Both the position numbers and the translations under genes were made by a program. A stretch of DNA of 64,000 nucleotides, taken from positions 1 through 64,000 of the forward strand of contig MENQ01000027.1 in assembly GCA_001768325.1 (NCBI GenBank). The letters run 5' to 3'. Position 1 is the first letter of the stretch, and every line of letters begins with the position of its first letter. The DNA comes from Bacteroidetes bacterium GWC2_46_850 (lineage in GTDB: Bacteria; Bacteroidota; Bacteroidia; Bacteroidales; Dysgonomonadaceae). The notes under the pieces are model-generated. The model did not search any database. It was not told the DNA's origin and saw nothing but the letters and a program-made list of their open reading frames with translations. Below, in pieces: positions 7,985-15,630 of the stretch.

Positions 7985-8792
7985 TCAGTCCTTTCTTAGC
8001 TGGGAGGGTGACAGGCCGGTATGCTTCTTGACGAAATAAGTGAAATAGTCAGGGGTATTGAACCCCAGTTCAAAGCCTACTTCCTTTATCGATTTATCGG
8101 TAAATTTCAATTCGTGCCGGGCACGCATGATCAACTGTTCGTCAATAAGGCTTTTGGCATTCCGGCCCAATATTTCCTTCACGCATTCATTCAGGTACTT
8201 TTCTGAAATGAAGCTGCCTTGCATAGTTGCGCACATCATGAAACCGGGAAAACTGGAGATCGATGTTTTTCTTGAATTTATACACCAGGGCACCCTTCGC
8301 ATTGTCATCGGAAATGACCGATTTAATATTACAATCTCCATCACAGTAGACAAAGAACGTATTCAAAAGTGAAAGGATCGCTTCTTCTTTGTGCCTTAGA
8401 TTGGTACTCACCAACTCGTCGAGCATCTCGATGATGGACTGGACCCTTTTTTCTATGCCGGGAGCCAGATTTATTTTCAGAATGGCTTCGGCGGACTTGA
8501 ACAGCGATATCCGGGCGATGTAGAAATTCCGGAATGAGGGATGACTTAGTATGTTTTTAGGAAGATAGATAAGGTAACCCGATGAGATGTCGGTTTCATT
8601 TTTATGGATGTTCCACCTCACATCCGGCGTGAGAAAGAAAACCGCGTTCGCGACCCGATCATATCTCGTGTTGTTTATTTCGATATACCGTACTTCGTTT
8701 TGAATCCAGCATAGCGTATAAAACCCGTCATCACGCTGGCCCAATGTGATTTGATCGAGAATCGGGATTATTTTGATTGTCTCTGTTTTCAT
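7985..8792 (-). pseudogene. AraC family transcriptional regulator, frameshifted
   Basis: From ATG 8792 the frame encodes an N-terminal cupin-like sensor region and continues to VRNYARQLH near 8220, then runs out of frame into FRKVPE and a stop at 8187. The missing half is in another frame: ISEKYLNECVKEILGRNAKSLI, then SIKEVGFELGFNTPDYFTYFVKKHTG, which is the second helix-turn-helix of AraC proteins, ending at 7985. The sequence CTTCATTTCA would read QLHISEK if two bases (AT in CATATT) were restored, so a 2-base deletion is the simplest explanation. As read, no complete DNA-binding domain is made. Assembly error or a recent mutation are both possible, since both halves look well conserved. Confidence 0.85.
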
Positions 8793-8918
8793 ATGGATAT
8801 CACCCTCAACATGCCGGATACGTAAAATAGCTCGTATCCACAAACAGTTGATTTATAACACACATATATCCTGTTTGGTTTGGCATGCAATCTTTTTTAT
8901 TTCGGCTGATATCGGCTA

Positions 8919-8926
8919 CAAATATA
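8919..8926 (-). promoter_or_regulatory. -7 box (TATATTTG, minus strand) upstream of the AraC gene
   Basis: A minus-strand TATATTTG lies 126 bases before the AraC start at 8792, in the divergent region shared with the ABC cassette. Only the -7 element is recognisable. Confidence 0.4.
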
Positions 8927-8979
8927 AATAATTAACGCTTTTTAATTTACTAATCCATCCACAAATTACCAAAACAGTA

Positions 8980-8987
8980 TACATTTG
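8980..8987 (+). promoter_or_regulatory. -7 box (TACATTTG) for the ABC/LolA-like cassette
   Basis: TACATTTG lies 24 bases before the ATG at 9012 and is probably the only promoter for the six same-strand genes to 14704. No clear -33 TTTG is seen. Confidence 0.5.
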
Positions 8988-9011
8988 CATAAAATGTAAA
9001 CAAAAATAGGG

Positions 9012-9704
9012 ATGAAATCGGAAAATATCATCAGGATTGAGGGGCTGACAAAGGACTATCCCGTGGGAGAAGGTTTTTTCAGGGCGCTGGCAAAAATCGA
9101 TCTCACCTTTAGGGAGGGTGAGTTTGCGGGATTGGTGGGCCCCAGCGGCTCGGGAAAAACGACACTGCTGAACATCATCGGCTTACTCGACACCCCTACC
9201 TCGGGCAGTGCCACAGTGCTCGGCAAGGAGGTATCGGCCCTCACTGCAAAACAGTCGGCATTCCTGCGGAACCGTCATATCGGGTTTATCTTCCAGAGCT
9301 ATAACCTGCTGCCGGTTTACACAGTGTATGAGAACGTGGAGTTCACGCTGCTGCTGCAGAAGAAAAACAGGGAGGAACGTCACCGGGCGGTGATGGAGGC
9401 ACTCGATTGGGTGGGGCTGACTGAAAAGAAAGATTCGCGACCTTCCCAGCTGTCGGGTGGCGAGAGCCAGCGCGTGGCCATTGCCCGCGCCATGGTGAAA
9501 CGGCCGGCAATCGTACTGGCCGATGAGCCATCTGCCAACCTCGATGCCGAGAACTCCCACCATATCCTGCAGACCATGCAACAGTTGAATGCAGAACTGA
9601 AAACGACCTTCCTTTTTGCCACACACGACGAGAAGGTGATGCAGTATCTGCAGCGGATCATCTCCCTGCGGGATGGAAAGATAGAAAAAGATACAAACAG
9701 CTGA
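9012..9704 (+). CDS. LolD/MacB-type ABC transporter ATP-binding protein
   Basis: A 230-residue ATPase subunit. Walker A is GPSGSGKT (43-50), the Q-loop region is FIFQSYNLLPVYTVYENVE, the signature is LSGGESQRVAIARA, Walker B is IVLADEPSANLD and the switch His is in FATHDEK. The Q-loop text and the compact size place it in the LolD/MacB/FtsE group, which powers FtsX-fold permeases that move lipoproteins, lipids or peptides by a periplasmic stroke instead of through a channel. Two such permease genes follow, the first only 4 bases downstream, so this is the cytoplasmic motor of the cassette. Confidence 0.93.
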   Translation: MKSENIIRIEGLTKDYPVGEGFFRALAKIDLTFREGEFAGLVGPSGSGKTTLLNIIGLLDTPTSGSATVLGKEVSALTAKQSAFLRNRHIGFIFQSYNLLPVYTVYENVEFTLLLQKKNREERHRAVMEALDWVGLTEKKDSRPSQLSGGESQRVAIARAMVKRPAIVLADEPSANLDAENSHHILQTMQQLNAELKTTFLFATHDEKVMQYLQRIISLRDGKIEKDTNS

Positions 9705-9708
9705 AGTC

Positions 9709-10881
9709 ATGCTCATCATCAGGACCGCTTTCAAAAATATTATCGGCGCCGGACGTGCCACTCGGCTCAACATCGCCGTACTCTCTTTCGTACTGGTCAT
9801 CATGACCGCCTACAACGGAATGCTGGACGGCTGGATAGCAGAGTCACGCCGTGACACCATTGACTGGGATGCAGGCTGGTCGCAGCTCTGGCACCCGAAT
9901 TACGACAAGTACGACATTTTCACCCTTCCTGACGCCCACGGAAAAATACCGATACAGATTGACAATGCGCTTCAGGCAGGTATGGCAACTCCCGTCCTGG
10001 TCATCCAGGCATCGGTATACCCGCAGGGACGGATGCTGAACATCCAACTGAAGGGAATCGATCCGGAACAGCAGATACTGAAAATCCCTTCCCTGTCGTT
10101 GCACTCCGCAGGGGGAGAGACACCGGTGGTCATTGGCAAACGAATGGCGGCCACAACAAACCTGAAGAAGGGCGATAGGGTCATGCTTCGCTGGCGCGAT
10201 AGAAACGGGGTCTTTGATGCCCGTGAAGTACAGGTCGCCGCAATATTTGAAACTACTGTCGGCAGTGCCGATGCCGGCCAGATGTGGATCGCGCTGGATG
10301 ATCTGTATGCCATGACCGACATGCAGGGTGAAGCCACCTATATTGTGATGCAGCGTGAATCGCCGGTAAGTGCCGATACGGGCGGATGGCACTTCAAAGA
10401 CAATGACTTCCTGCAGACGGATAACCGGATATTGGAACAGTCGTCCCGGGCGGAATCGGTGATCATCTTCACCATCCTCCTGACACTCGCGCTGCTGGCG
10501 GTGTACGATACACAGACACTTTCAATATTCCGCCGGCAGAAGGAGATAGGTACCTATGTGGCGCTGGGGATGACACCGCGTGGAGTGACCACCCTTTTCA
10601 CGATCGAGGGAACCACCTACAGCCTCTTTGCTGCCTTCTTCGGGGCGATATGGGGCGCTCCCCTGCTCTATTGGTTCACAAAGACCGGACTGCCCATGCC
10701 CGAAGCGTATGGCGATATTGGCATGGCCGTAGGCGATGCAATGTACCCGGTGTATAAACTGACTACAGTGGCAACCACCCTCCTGGTAGTGATATTCTTC
10801 TCTGCGCTGGTCAGCTACCTCCCCGCAAGGAAGATAGCACAACAAAACATGGTACTGGCATTAAAAGGTAAAATCAATTAA
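9709..10881 (+). CDS. FtsX/LolCE-type ABC transporter permease (first)
   Basis: A 390-residue inner-membrane protein with the FtsX-permease layout: one N-terminal membrane helix (LNIAVLSFVLVIMTAYNGML), a large periplasmic domain (about residues 45-245, MacB_PCD-like) and three C-terminal helices starting at VIIFTILLTLALLAVYDT. The cytoplasmic coupling loop RRQKEIGTYVALGMTPRGV is typical of LolC/LolE/MacB. It starts 4 bases after the ATPase stop and is followed 12 bases later by a second permease, so a heterodimer like LolCE is likely. The protein is expected to lift cargo from the inner-membrane outer leaflet; cargo is unknown. Confidence 0.88.
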   Translation: MLIIRTAFKNIIGAGRATRLNIAVLSFVLVIMTAYNGMLDGWIAESRRDTIDWDAGWSQLWHPNYDKYDIFTLPDAHGKIPIQIDNALQAGMATPVLVIQASVYPQGRMLNIQLKGIDPEQQILKIPSLSLHSAGGETPVVIGKRMAATTNLKKGDRVMLRWRDRNGVFDAREVQVAAIFETTVGSADAGQMWIALDDLYAMTDMQGEATYIVMQRESPVSADTGGWHFKDNDFLQTDNRILEQSSRAESVIIFTILLTLALLAVYDTQTLSIFRRQKEIGTYVALGMTPRGVTTLFTIEGTTYSLFAAFFGAIWGAPLLYWFTKTGLPMPEAYGDIGMAVGDAMYPVYKLTTVATTLLVVIFFSALVSYLPARKIAQQNMVLALKGKIN

Positions 10882-10893
10882 TTAGGATCGGAA

Positions 10894-12165
10894 ATGTTCA
10901 GCTTTATTTGCAAGGGAATTATACGGGATCGCAAGCGTAGCCTGTTGCCGGTGGCTGTAGTCACCATCGGCGTGATGGTGGTGGTGTTCCTCGACGGACT
11001 GATGGGTGGCATGATGGACAACATGGTGCGGATGACAGCCAACTTCCAGACGGGACACCTGAAAGTGATGACACGCGCTTATGCAGCGGATGAAGCGCAA
11101 AAGCCGAACGACCTGGCACTGCTTGGTTCAGGTGAGGTGATGGAACAACTTCACCGCGATTACCCGGCGGTGGACTGGACACCGCGCATATTTTTCGGCG
11201 GATTGCTGGATATCCCCGATGAGCACGGGGAGACAAAAGCGCAGGGCCCGGTCACGGGACAAGCGGTGGACCTGCTCTCAAAGGGTAGCCAGGAGCCGGC
11301 ACGGCTTGGCCTGGAGAAGGCAATCACGGCCGGACACATCATCACACAGCCAGGCGAGATACTGGTAAGCATCGACTTCGCCGAGAGCTTCGGCGTGAAA
11401 CCGGGTGACCGGGTTACCTTCTTCGGCTCCACCATGAATGGCGCCATGTCGTTCGCAAATTATCACGTAGCAGGTATCGTCCGTTTCGGAAACAGCATGC
11501 TCGACCGTGGCGGAATAATCCTCGATATCGCCGATGCACGGCTGTTGCTCGACATGGAGGATGCTGCCGGTGAGATATTCGGCTTTTTGCCCGGGGATAA
11601 GTACCACAATGAGCAGGCAGAATCAATCAAGACCTCCTTCAACAATCAGCAGGCAGACAATCCGGACGCATATGCTCCCGTGATGACGCAACTGATGGAT
11701 CAGGACATGATGAGACAAACACTCGGATATACTGATTCGATGTCATTCTTCATGCTCCTGCTGCTGATGGTCGCCCTGTCCATCGTCCTCTGGAATGCGG
11801 GTGTGCTGGGGGGCATACGCAGATACAACGAGTTTGGTGTACGGCTGGCCATGGGCGAGGTGAAAAGGCAGCTTTACCGTTCCCTGCTGACCGAGTCGCT
11901 GGTGATCGGCATCATCGGTTCTGCTGTGGGCACAACCCTGGGGCTGCTGATATGTCTGCTTCTCTCCCGACACGGACTGGATTACAGCACCGTGATGAAG
12001 AACATCGCCATGATGATCGATCCGGTGATTCACGCACGCATCACACCGCGCATGTATTACATCGGTGCCATACCGGGTATCCTCTCCATGCTGGTGGGGA
12101 CGGCACTGGCGGGACGAACAATTTACAAACGCAATACGGCCCTGTTATTCAAGGAACTGGATTAA
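10894..12165 (+). CDS. FtsX/LolCE-type ABC transporter permease (second)
   Basis: The 423-residue partner permease has the same plan: an N-terminal helix (LLPVAVVTIGVMVVVFLDGL), a periplasmic domain of about 240 residues containing the FGVKPGDRVTFFGSTMNG segment, and three C-terminal helices (SMSFFMLLLLMVALSIVL; SLVIGIIGSAVGTTLGLLIC; MYYIGAIPGILSMLVGTAL). The coupling loop GGIRRYNEFGVRLAMGEVKRQLYRSLL is characteristic of the LolC/E group. Two different permeases beside one ATPase argue for a LolCDE-like complex rather than a MacB homodimer. The gene is followed 50 bases later by a LolA-like protein. Confidence 0.88.
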   Translation: MFSFICKGIIRDRKRSLLPVAVVTIGVMVVVFLDGLMGGMMDNMVRMTANFQTGHLKVMTRAYAADEAQKPNDLALLGSGEVMEQLHRDYPAVDWTPRIFFGGLLDIPDEHGETKAQGPVTGQAVDLLSKGSQEPARLGLEKAITAGHIITQPGEILVSIDFAESFGVKPGDRVTFFGSTMNGAMSFANYHVAGIVRFGNSMLDRGGIILDIADARLLLDMEDAAGEIFGFLPGDKYHNEQAESIKTSFNNQQADNPDAYAPVMTQLMDQDMMRQTLGYTDSMSFFMLLLLMVALSIVLWNAGVLGGIRRYNEFGVRLAMGEVKRQLYRSLLTESLVIGIIGSAVGTTLGLLICLLLSRHGLDYSTVMKNIAMMIDPVIHARITPRMYYIGAIPGILSMLVGTALAGRTIYKRNTALLFKELD

Positions 12166-12182
12166 GGAAAGCATCGTAAATA

Positions 12183-12212
12183 TGACAACTGACAACTGAT
12201 AACTGAAAGCTT
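12183..12212. repeat. Short tandem TGACAACTGA/TAACTGA repeat
   Basis: Between the second permease and the LolA-like gene lies a run of near-identical 7-10 base units (GACAACTGACAACTGATAACTGAAAGC). Read on the other strand it gives the TCAGTTATCAGTTGTCAG pattern, similar to the TCAGC repeats that flank rfbD at 45 and 46 kb. Confidence 0.6.
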
Positions 12213-12215
12213 AAA

Positions 12216-12965
12216 ATGATGAAAAAGAAAATTACAATAAGTATCATGGGACTTGTGCTGGGAGGACTCTTACTTCCTCTGACCGCACAGGACGGGAATC
12301 AGATACTGAGAAAGATCGACCGGAATATGTCGGCCGACAGCCGCATCATAGAATCGACCATGATCGTGCATGGGAAGCGGAACGACCGCACCATCACCTC
12401 CAAAAGCCATACGATGGGTACCGGCAAGGCATTCACCGAGTACCTCTCTCCCGCACGGGAACGGGGTACCAAGATGCTGAAGCTGGAGAAGGAAATGTGG
12501 GTTTATTCTCCCGCTACCGACCGTACCATCATGATCTCAGGGCACATGTTGCGCCAGTCGGTGATGGGATCCGACCTTTCCTATGAGGACATGATGGACG
12601 ACCGGCGTTATGAGGATATCTACGATGCGCGGGTGACCGGCAGCGAACAGGTTGACGGGCGCACCTGTCACCTGCTGTCACTGACTGCCAAAGTGGATGA
12701 TGCGGCCTACCCTTCCCAGAAGATGTGGGTGGATAGCGAACGCCTCATTCCGCTACGCGCAGAATTATACGCCAAAAGTGGCCAAATGCTCAAGCAAATC
12801 ACCGCTGGAGACGTGAAACAGGTGGAAGGACGCTGGTTTCCCATGCATATGACCTACAAAGATGTATTGAAGGAGGGCAAGGGTACCGAATGGATCATCA
12901 ACACCATCTCTTTCAATCAATCCATTCCGGCAAATGTCTTTAGTAAAGCAAGCCTCAGAAAATAA
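12216..12965 (+). CDS. LolA-like outer membrane lipoprotein-sorting family protein
   Basis: A 249-residue secreted protein with a Sec signal (ITISIMGLVLGGLLLPLTAQ) and the COG2834-like fold: a half-open beta-barrel expected from alternating strands such as RIIESTMIVHGKR, TEYLSPARERGTKMLKLEKEMWVYSPATDRTIMISGHM and YPSQKMWVDSERLIPLRAELY. LolA itself carries lipoproteins across the periplasm in a hydrophobic cavity. Members of this branch are longer and appear in export cassettes with unknown lipidic cargo. Its place directly after a LolCDE-like transporter and near an outer-membrane barrel supports a periplasmic carrier role. ATG at 12219 is an alternative start. Confidence 0.85.
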   Translation: MMKKKITISIMGLVLGGLLLPLTAQDGNQILRKIDRNMSADSRIIESTMIVHGKRNDRTITSKSHTMGTGKAFTEYLSPARERGTKMLKLEKEMWVYSPATDRTIMISGHMLRQSVMGSDLSYEDMMDDRRYEDIYDARVTGSEQVDGRTCHLLSLTAKVDDAAYPSQKMWVDSERLIPLRAELYAKSGQMLKQITAGDVKQVEGRWFPMHMTYKDVLKEGKGTEWIINTISFNQSIPANVFSKASLRK

Positions 12966-12968
12966 AAT

Positions 12969-13544
12969 ATGGCAAAGAATACAACACGGGAGGAGATCAT
13001 TGAAGCGGGTCGACAGCTTTTCTTTCGTTACGGCCTGAAAAAAGTGACGGTGACCGAAATATGCACCGGTGCAGGAGTCAGCAAGATGACTTTCTACAAG
13101 TATTTTCCCAATAAGCTGACGCTCGCAAAAACAATCATGGACGGCATTACAGAATTCTGGCTTAAAAAGTACTGGGATGTGATGCGTTCCGATGCCTCTT
13201 TTGCTGAGAAGATGCATCGCTTTGTGGAAATGAAGATGGAGGGAACGCGTGACCCCTCCTCGGAATTTATCCTCGAGTTGTTTCGCAGCGATGATCCGGA
13301 AGTCAGGGACTATGCAGGAAATCTCTACAAACGCAGCATCAGCGAATCGGTCGCGATGTTCACGCTGGCACAGCAGAAAGGCTGGATGCGCCATGATCTG
13401 AAGCTGGAGCTACTGATGGCGCTGCTGAACGGGATGTTTCAGGTGGTGATGGACGAGAAGGTGATTGCTCTATACGACAACCTCACAGAACTGACCTCAG
13501 AGGTAATCAAGTTTTTCCTATATGGTATCTCTGACGAACGATGA
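12969..13544 (+). CDS. TetR/AcrR family transcriptional regulator
   Basis: A 191-residue regulator with an N-terminal TetR helix-turn-helix (REEIIEAGRQLFFRYGLKKVTVTEICTGAGVSKMTFYKYFPNK, residues 7-49) and a variable helical ligand-binding C-terminal part. It sits inside the cassette, 3 bases after the LolA-like stop, and its own stop overlaps the next start as ATGA, so it is translated with the cassette. TetR proteins are usually repressors released by a small hydrophobic ligand. The natural target would be the promoter at about 8980, giving autoregulation of the whole unit, though no palindrome was pinned down there. Confidence 0.9.
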   Translation: MAKNTTREEIIEAGRQLFFRYGLKKVTVTEICTGAGVSKMTFYKYFPNKLTLAKTIMDGITEFWLKKYWDVMRSDASFAEKMHRFVEMKMEGTRDPSSEFILELFRSDDPEVRDYAGNLYKRSISESVAMFTLAQQKGWMRHDLKLELLMALLNGMFQVVMDEKVIALYDNLTELTSEVIKFFLYGISDER

Positions 13545-14704
13545 CAATCAAAATGAAAATAGGCTTCGCACTTTTGCTGTTTGGTATGCTGGCCATGAAT
13601 GCCACAAAGGCCCAGACAGTCGACTCGATACCCTCACGGCACGATTTTCGCTTCAGTGGCCAGCTTTCCGGCTGGGGAAGTATCACGTCGGATATTGAAA
13701 CGAAAGGCTGGCTTGGCAGTCGCTATATTCCACAAGTCAACTATACCTATACCCTCAGCAAAGATCGGCTGATCGACTTCGAGGGTTCAGCCAGCCTCTT
13801 CGGCGAACTGGGAGTTACCTCTGTACCCACCGTCACAGCCTCCGGGAACATAAATCCCTACCGTCTCTGGGCAAGATACGCCACCCAGGGGAGCGAAGTA
13901 CGACTGGGTCTGCAGAAGATCAACTTTGGATCGGCACTGCTGTTCCGGCCGCTGATGTGGTTCGACAAGATGGACCCGCGCGACCCGCTACAGATGACCA
14001 GTGGCGTCTGGGGCGGGCTTTACCGACGTTACCTGCTAAACAACAGCAACATCTGGCTATGGGTGCTGGCAGGGAATAAGGATTCAAAAGGATGGGAACT
14101 GTACGGCACCGGCGGCAACCTCTCTCCCGAAGCGGGGGGACGGGTACAGCTACCGATTCCCACGGGCGAGGCGGCCCTCAGCTACCACTTCCGCCGGGCA
14201 GATATCGTCCGGATAAATCCTCCGAATCAACAGGCAAACGAACAACGGATCGGGTTCGATGTACGTGCAGATGTGACGGTCGGCCTTTGGTTAGAGGCTT
14301 CTCTGACACATTACGACAAGGATATAGGGGGAACGACCAACCAACAGATGATTACCCTAGGTAGCGACTATACATTCGATCTGGGAAACGGGCTGGGCGT
14401 GACAGCGGAACACCTGCTCTACGGAATGGGCAGCAAAGTGTTCTCCTACGAAGAAACACTGAACTTCTCAGGCCTTTCGCTTAGCTATCCGTTTACCCTC
14501 ATCGATGACGTGACAACCATGCTTTTTTATGACTGGAAGAACCAGCAACTCTACTCCTTCATCAACTGGCAGAAACAGTTCAACCGCATCAGCTTCTACC
14601 TGATGGGATTCTGGAACCCGGAGACATATCAGATACCGGGACAGGGTAGCTTCTCCCGCTTCACAGGTAAGGGCCTCCAGCTGATGGTGGTCTGGAATCA
14701 CTAA
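13541..14704 (+). CDS. Outer-membrane beta-barrel protein of the ABC/LolA-like cassette
   Basis: A 387-residue protein with a signal peptide (MKIGFALLLFGMLAMNATKAQ, from the ATG at 13553; ATG 13541 overlaps the TetR stop as ATGA) followed by amphipathic strands ending in aromatic residues (FRFSGQLSGWGSI, YIPQVNYTYTLSKDRLIDFEGSASLFGELG, EVRLGLQKINFGSALLFRP, GLQLMVVWNH at the C-terminus). The LQKINFGSA.LFRPLMWFDKMDPRDP stretch resembles porin-type barrels such as DUF1302/alginate-export-like families, but the family could not be fixed. As the last gene of the cassette it is a candidate outer-membrane acceptor or exit channel. Confidence 0.75.
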   Translation: MTIKMKIGFALLLFGMLAMNATKAQTVDSIPSRHDFRFSGQLSGWGSITSDIETKGWLGSRYIPQVNYTYTLSKDRLIDFEGSASLFGELGVTSVPTVTASGNINPYRLWARYATQGSEVRLGLQKINFGSALLFRPLMWFDKMDPRDPLQMTSGVWGGLYRRYLLNNSNIWLWVLAGNKDSKGWELYGTGGNLSPEAGGRVQLPIPTGEAALSYHFRRADIVRINPPNQQANEQRIGFDVRADVTVGLWLEASLTHYDKDIGGTTNQQMITLGSDYTFDLGNGLGVTAEHLLYGMGSKVFSYEETLNFSGLSLSYPFTLIDDVTTMLFYDWKNQQLYSFINWQKQFNRISFYLMGFWNPETYQIPGQGSFSRFTGKGLQLMVVWNH

Positions 14705-14716
14705 ACCTTGATTACA

Positions 14717-14730
14717 ATGATTCGAATCAT
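14717..14730. promoter_or_regulatory. Perfect 14-base palindrome ATGATTCGAATCAT
   Basis: A perfect palindrome lies 13 bases after the barrel stop and about 14 bases upstream of the predicted cutC -33 element. It has no loop and no T-run, so it fits an operator better than a terminator. The binding protein is unknown. Confidence 0.35.
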
Positions 14731-14743
14731 ATAAAAGATTTCT

Positions 14744-14769
14744 TTTGTTCTTTCAAATGATTACTTTTG
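14744..14769 (+). promoter_or_regulatory. Promoter for cutC
   Basis: TTTG (14744-14747), a spacer of 14 bases (short for this class) and TACTTTTG (14762-14769) precede the cutC ATG at 14845. The position of the -7 box rules out the upstream TTG at 14767 as a start. Confidence 0.45.
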
Positions 14770-14844
14770 TACAACCGATCGGGAAAAAATCAATTACTGA
14801 CTGACAAGGACATACACCGGATGACCCTTCAAAAAGAACCCTGT

Positions 14845-15606
14845 ATGACAAAAAACTACAAATTGGAAATATGTGCTAACTCGGTGACCAGCTGCATTGA
14901 GGCAGAAAAAGGAGGCGCATGGCGCGTGGAACTCTGTGCCGCCATCCCCGAGGGAGGTACCACCCCATCATATGGCGACATTGCCCTGGCACGCGAGCTG
15001 TTGCAGATAAAACTGCACGTGATCATCCGCCCGCGGGGAGGCGACTTTCTCTACTCTCCCCTGGAGCACAGGATCATGTTGAAGGATATTGAAATTGCAC
15101 TTAGGCTGGGAGCCGACGGCGTGGTGATCGGATGCCTTACCTCTGAAGGGGAAGTGGATATGGCGCGCAACCGCGAACTGGTGGATGCCGCAGCAGGAAT
15201 GAGCGTGACCTTCCACCGGGCTTTCGACATGTGCCACGACCCGTTTGAAAGCCTGGAGCGGATCATTGAGCTGGGATGCGACAGGCTGCTTACCTCGGGA
15301 CAGCAACCCAGAGCAGAACAAGGTATTCCCTTGTTGAAAGAACTGGTACAAAAAGCGGGAGACCGCATCATCATTATGCCGGGCAGCGGGGTGAATGCAA
15401 ACAACATTGCGAAGCTGGCAAAAGAGACCGGAGCCAGCGAGTTCCATCTCTCCGCAAGGGTATCGGAGGAGAGTGGTATGGTCTATCGCAACCCCAACCT
15501 GAAGATGGGAGGCAATTTGATCGTCATCGACGAATATACCCAACAGGTGACCCGTGCCGACAAAGTGGCGGAGACACTGACTGCCTGGAAAGATGAATCT
15601 AAATAA
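14845..15606 (+). CDS. cutC: CutC family protein
   Basis: A 253-residue TIM-barrel protein from the ATG at 14845 (NYKLEICANSVTSCIEAEKGGAWRVELCAA). Family motifs follow: VIIRPRGGDFLYS, GADGVVIGCL, VTFHRAFDMC, RLLTSGQ, IIIMPGSGVN and EFHLSAR. CutC was named for copper tolerance in E. coli, but a direct copper role is disputed and the barrel resembles a sugar or phosphate-binding enzyme. Here it lies 24 bases upstream of a GH20 hexosaminidase on the same strand, a setting that points to glycan metabolism rather than metal handling. The longer frame from a TTG at 14767 begins inside the promoter and was not used. Confidence 0.92.
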   Translation: MTKNYKLEICANSVTSCIEAEKGGAWRVELCAAIPEGGTTPSYGDIALARELLQIKLHVIIRPRGGDFLYSPLEHRIMLKDIEIALRLGADGVVIGCLTSEGEVDMARNRELVDAAAGMSVTFHRAFDMCHDPFESLERIIELGCDRLLTSGQQPRAEQGIPLLKELVQKAGDRIIIMPGSGVNANNIAKLAKETGASEFHLSARVSEESGMVYRNPNLKMGGNLIVIDEYTQQVTRADKVAETLTAWKDESK

Positions 15607-15630
15607 ATCATTCATAAAGATACAACAAAC

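Noticed and set aside
9183-9803. Minus-strand open frame opposite the LolD-like ATPase
   Set aside because: It lies fully antisense to intact Walker and signature motifs; no independent support.
14767-14844. Upstream TTG start for cutC
   Set aside because: It lies within the predicted -7 box; the 26 extra residues do not resemble the family.
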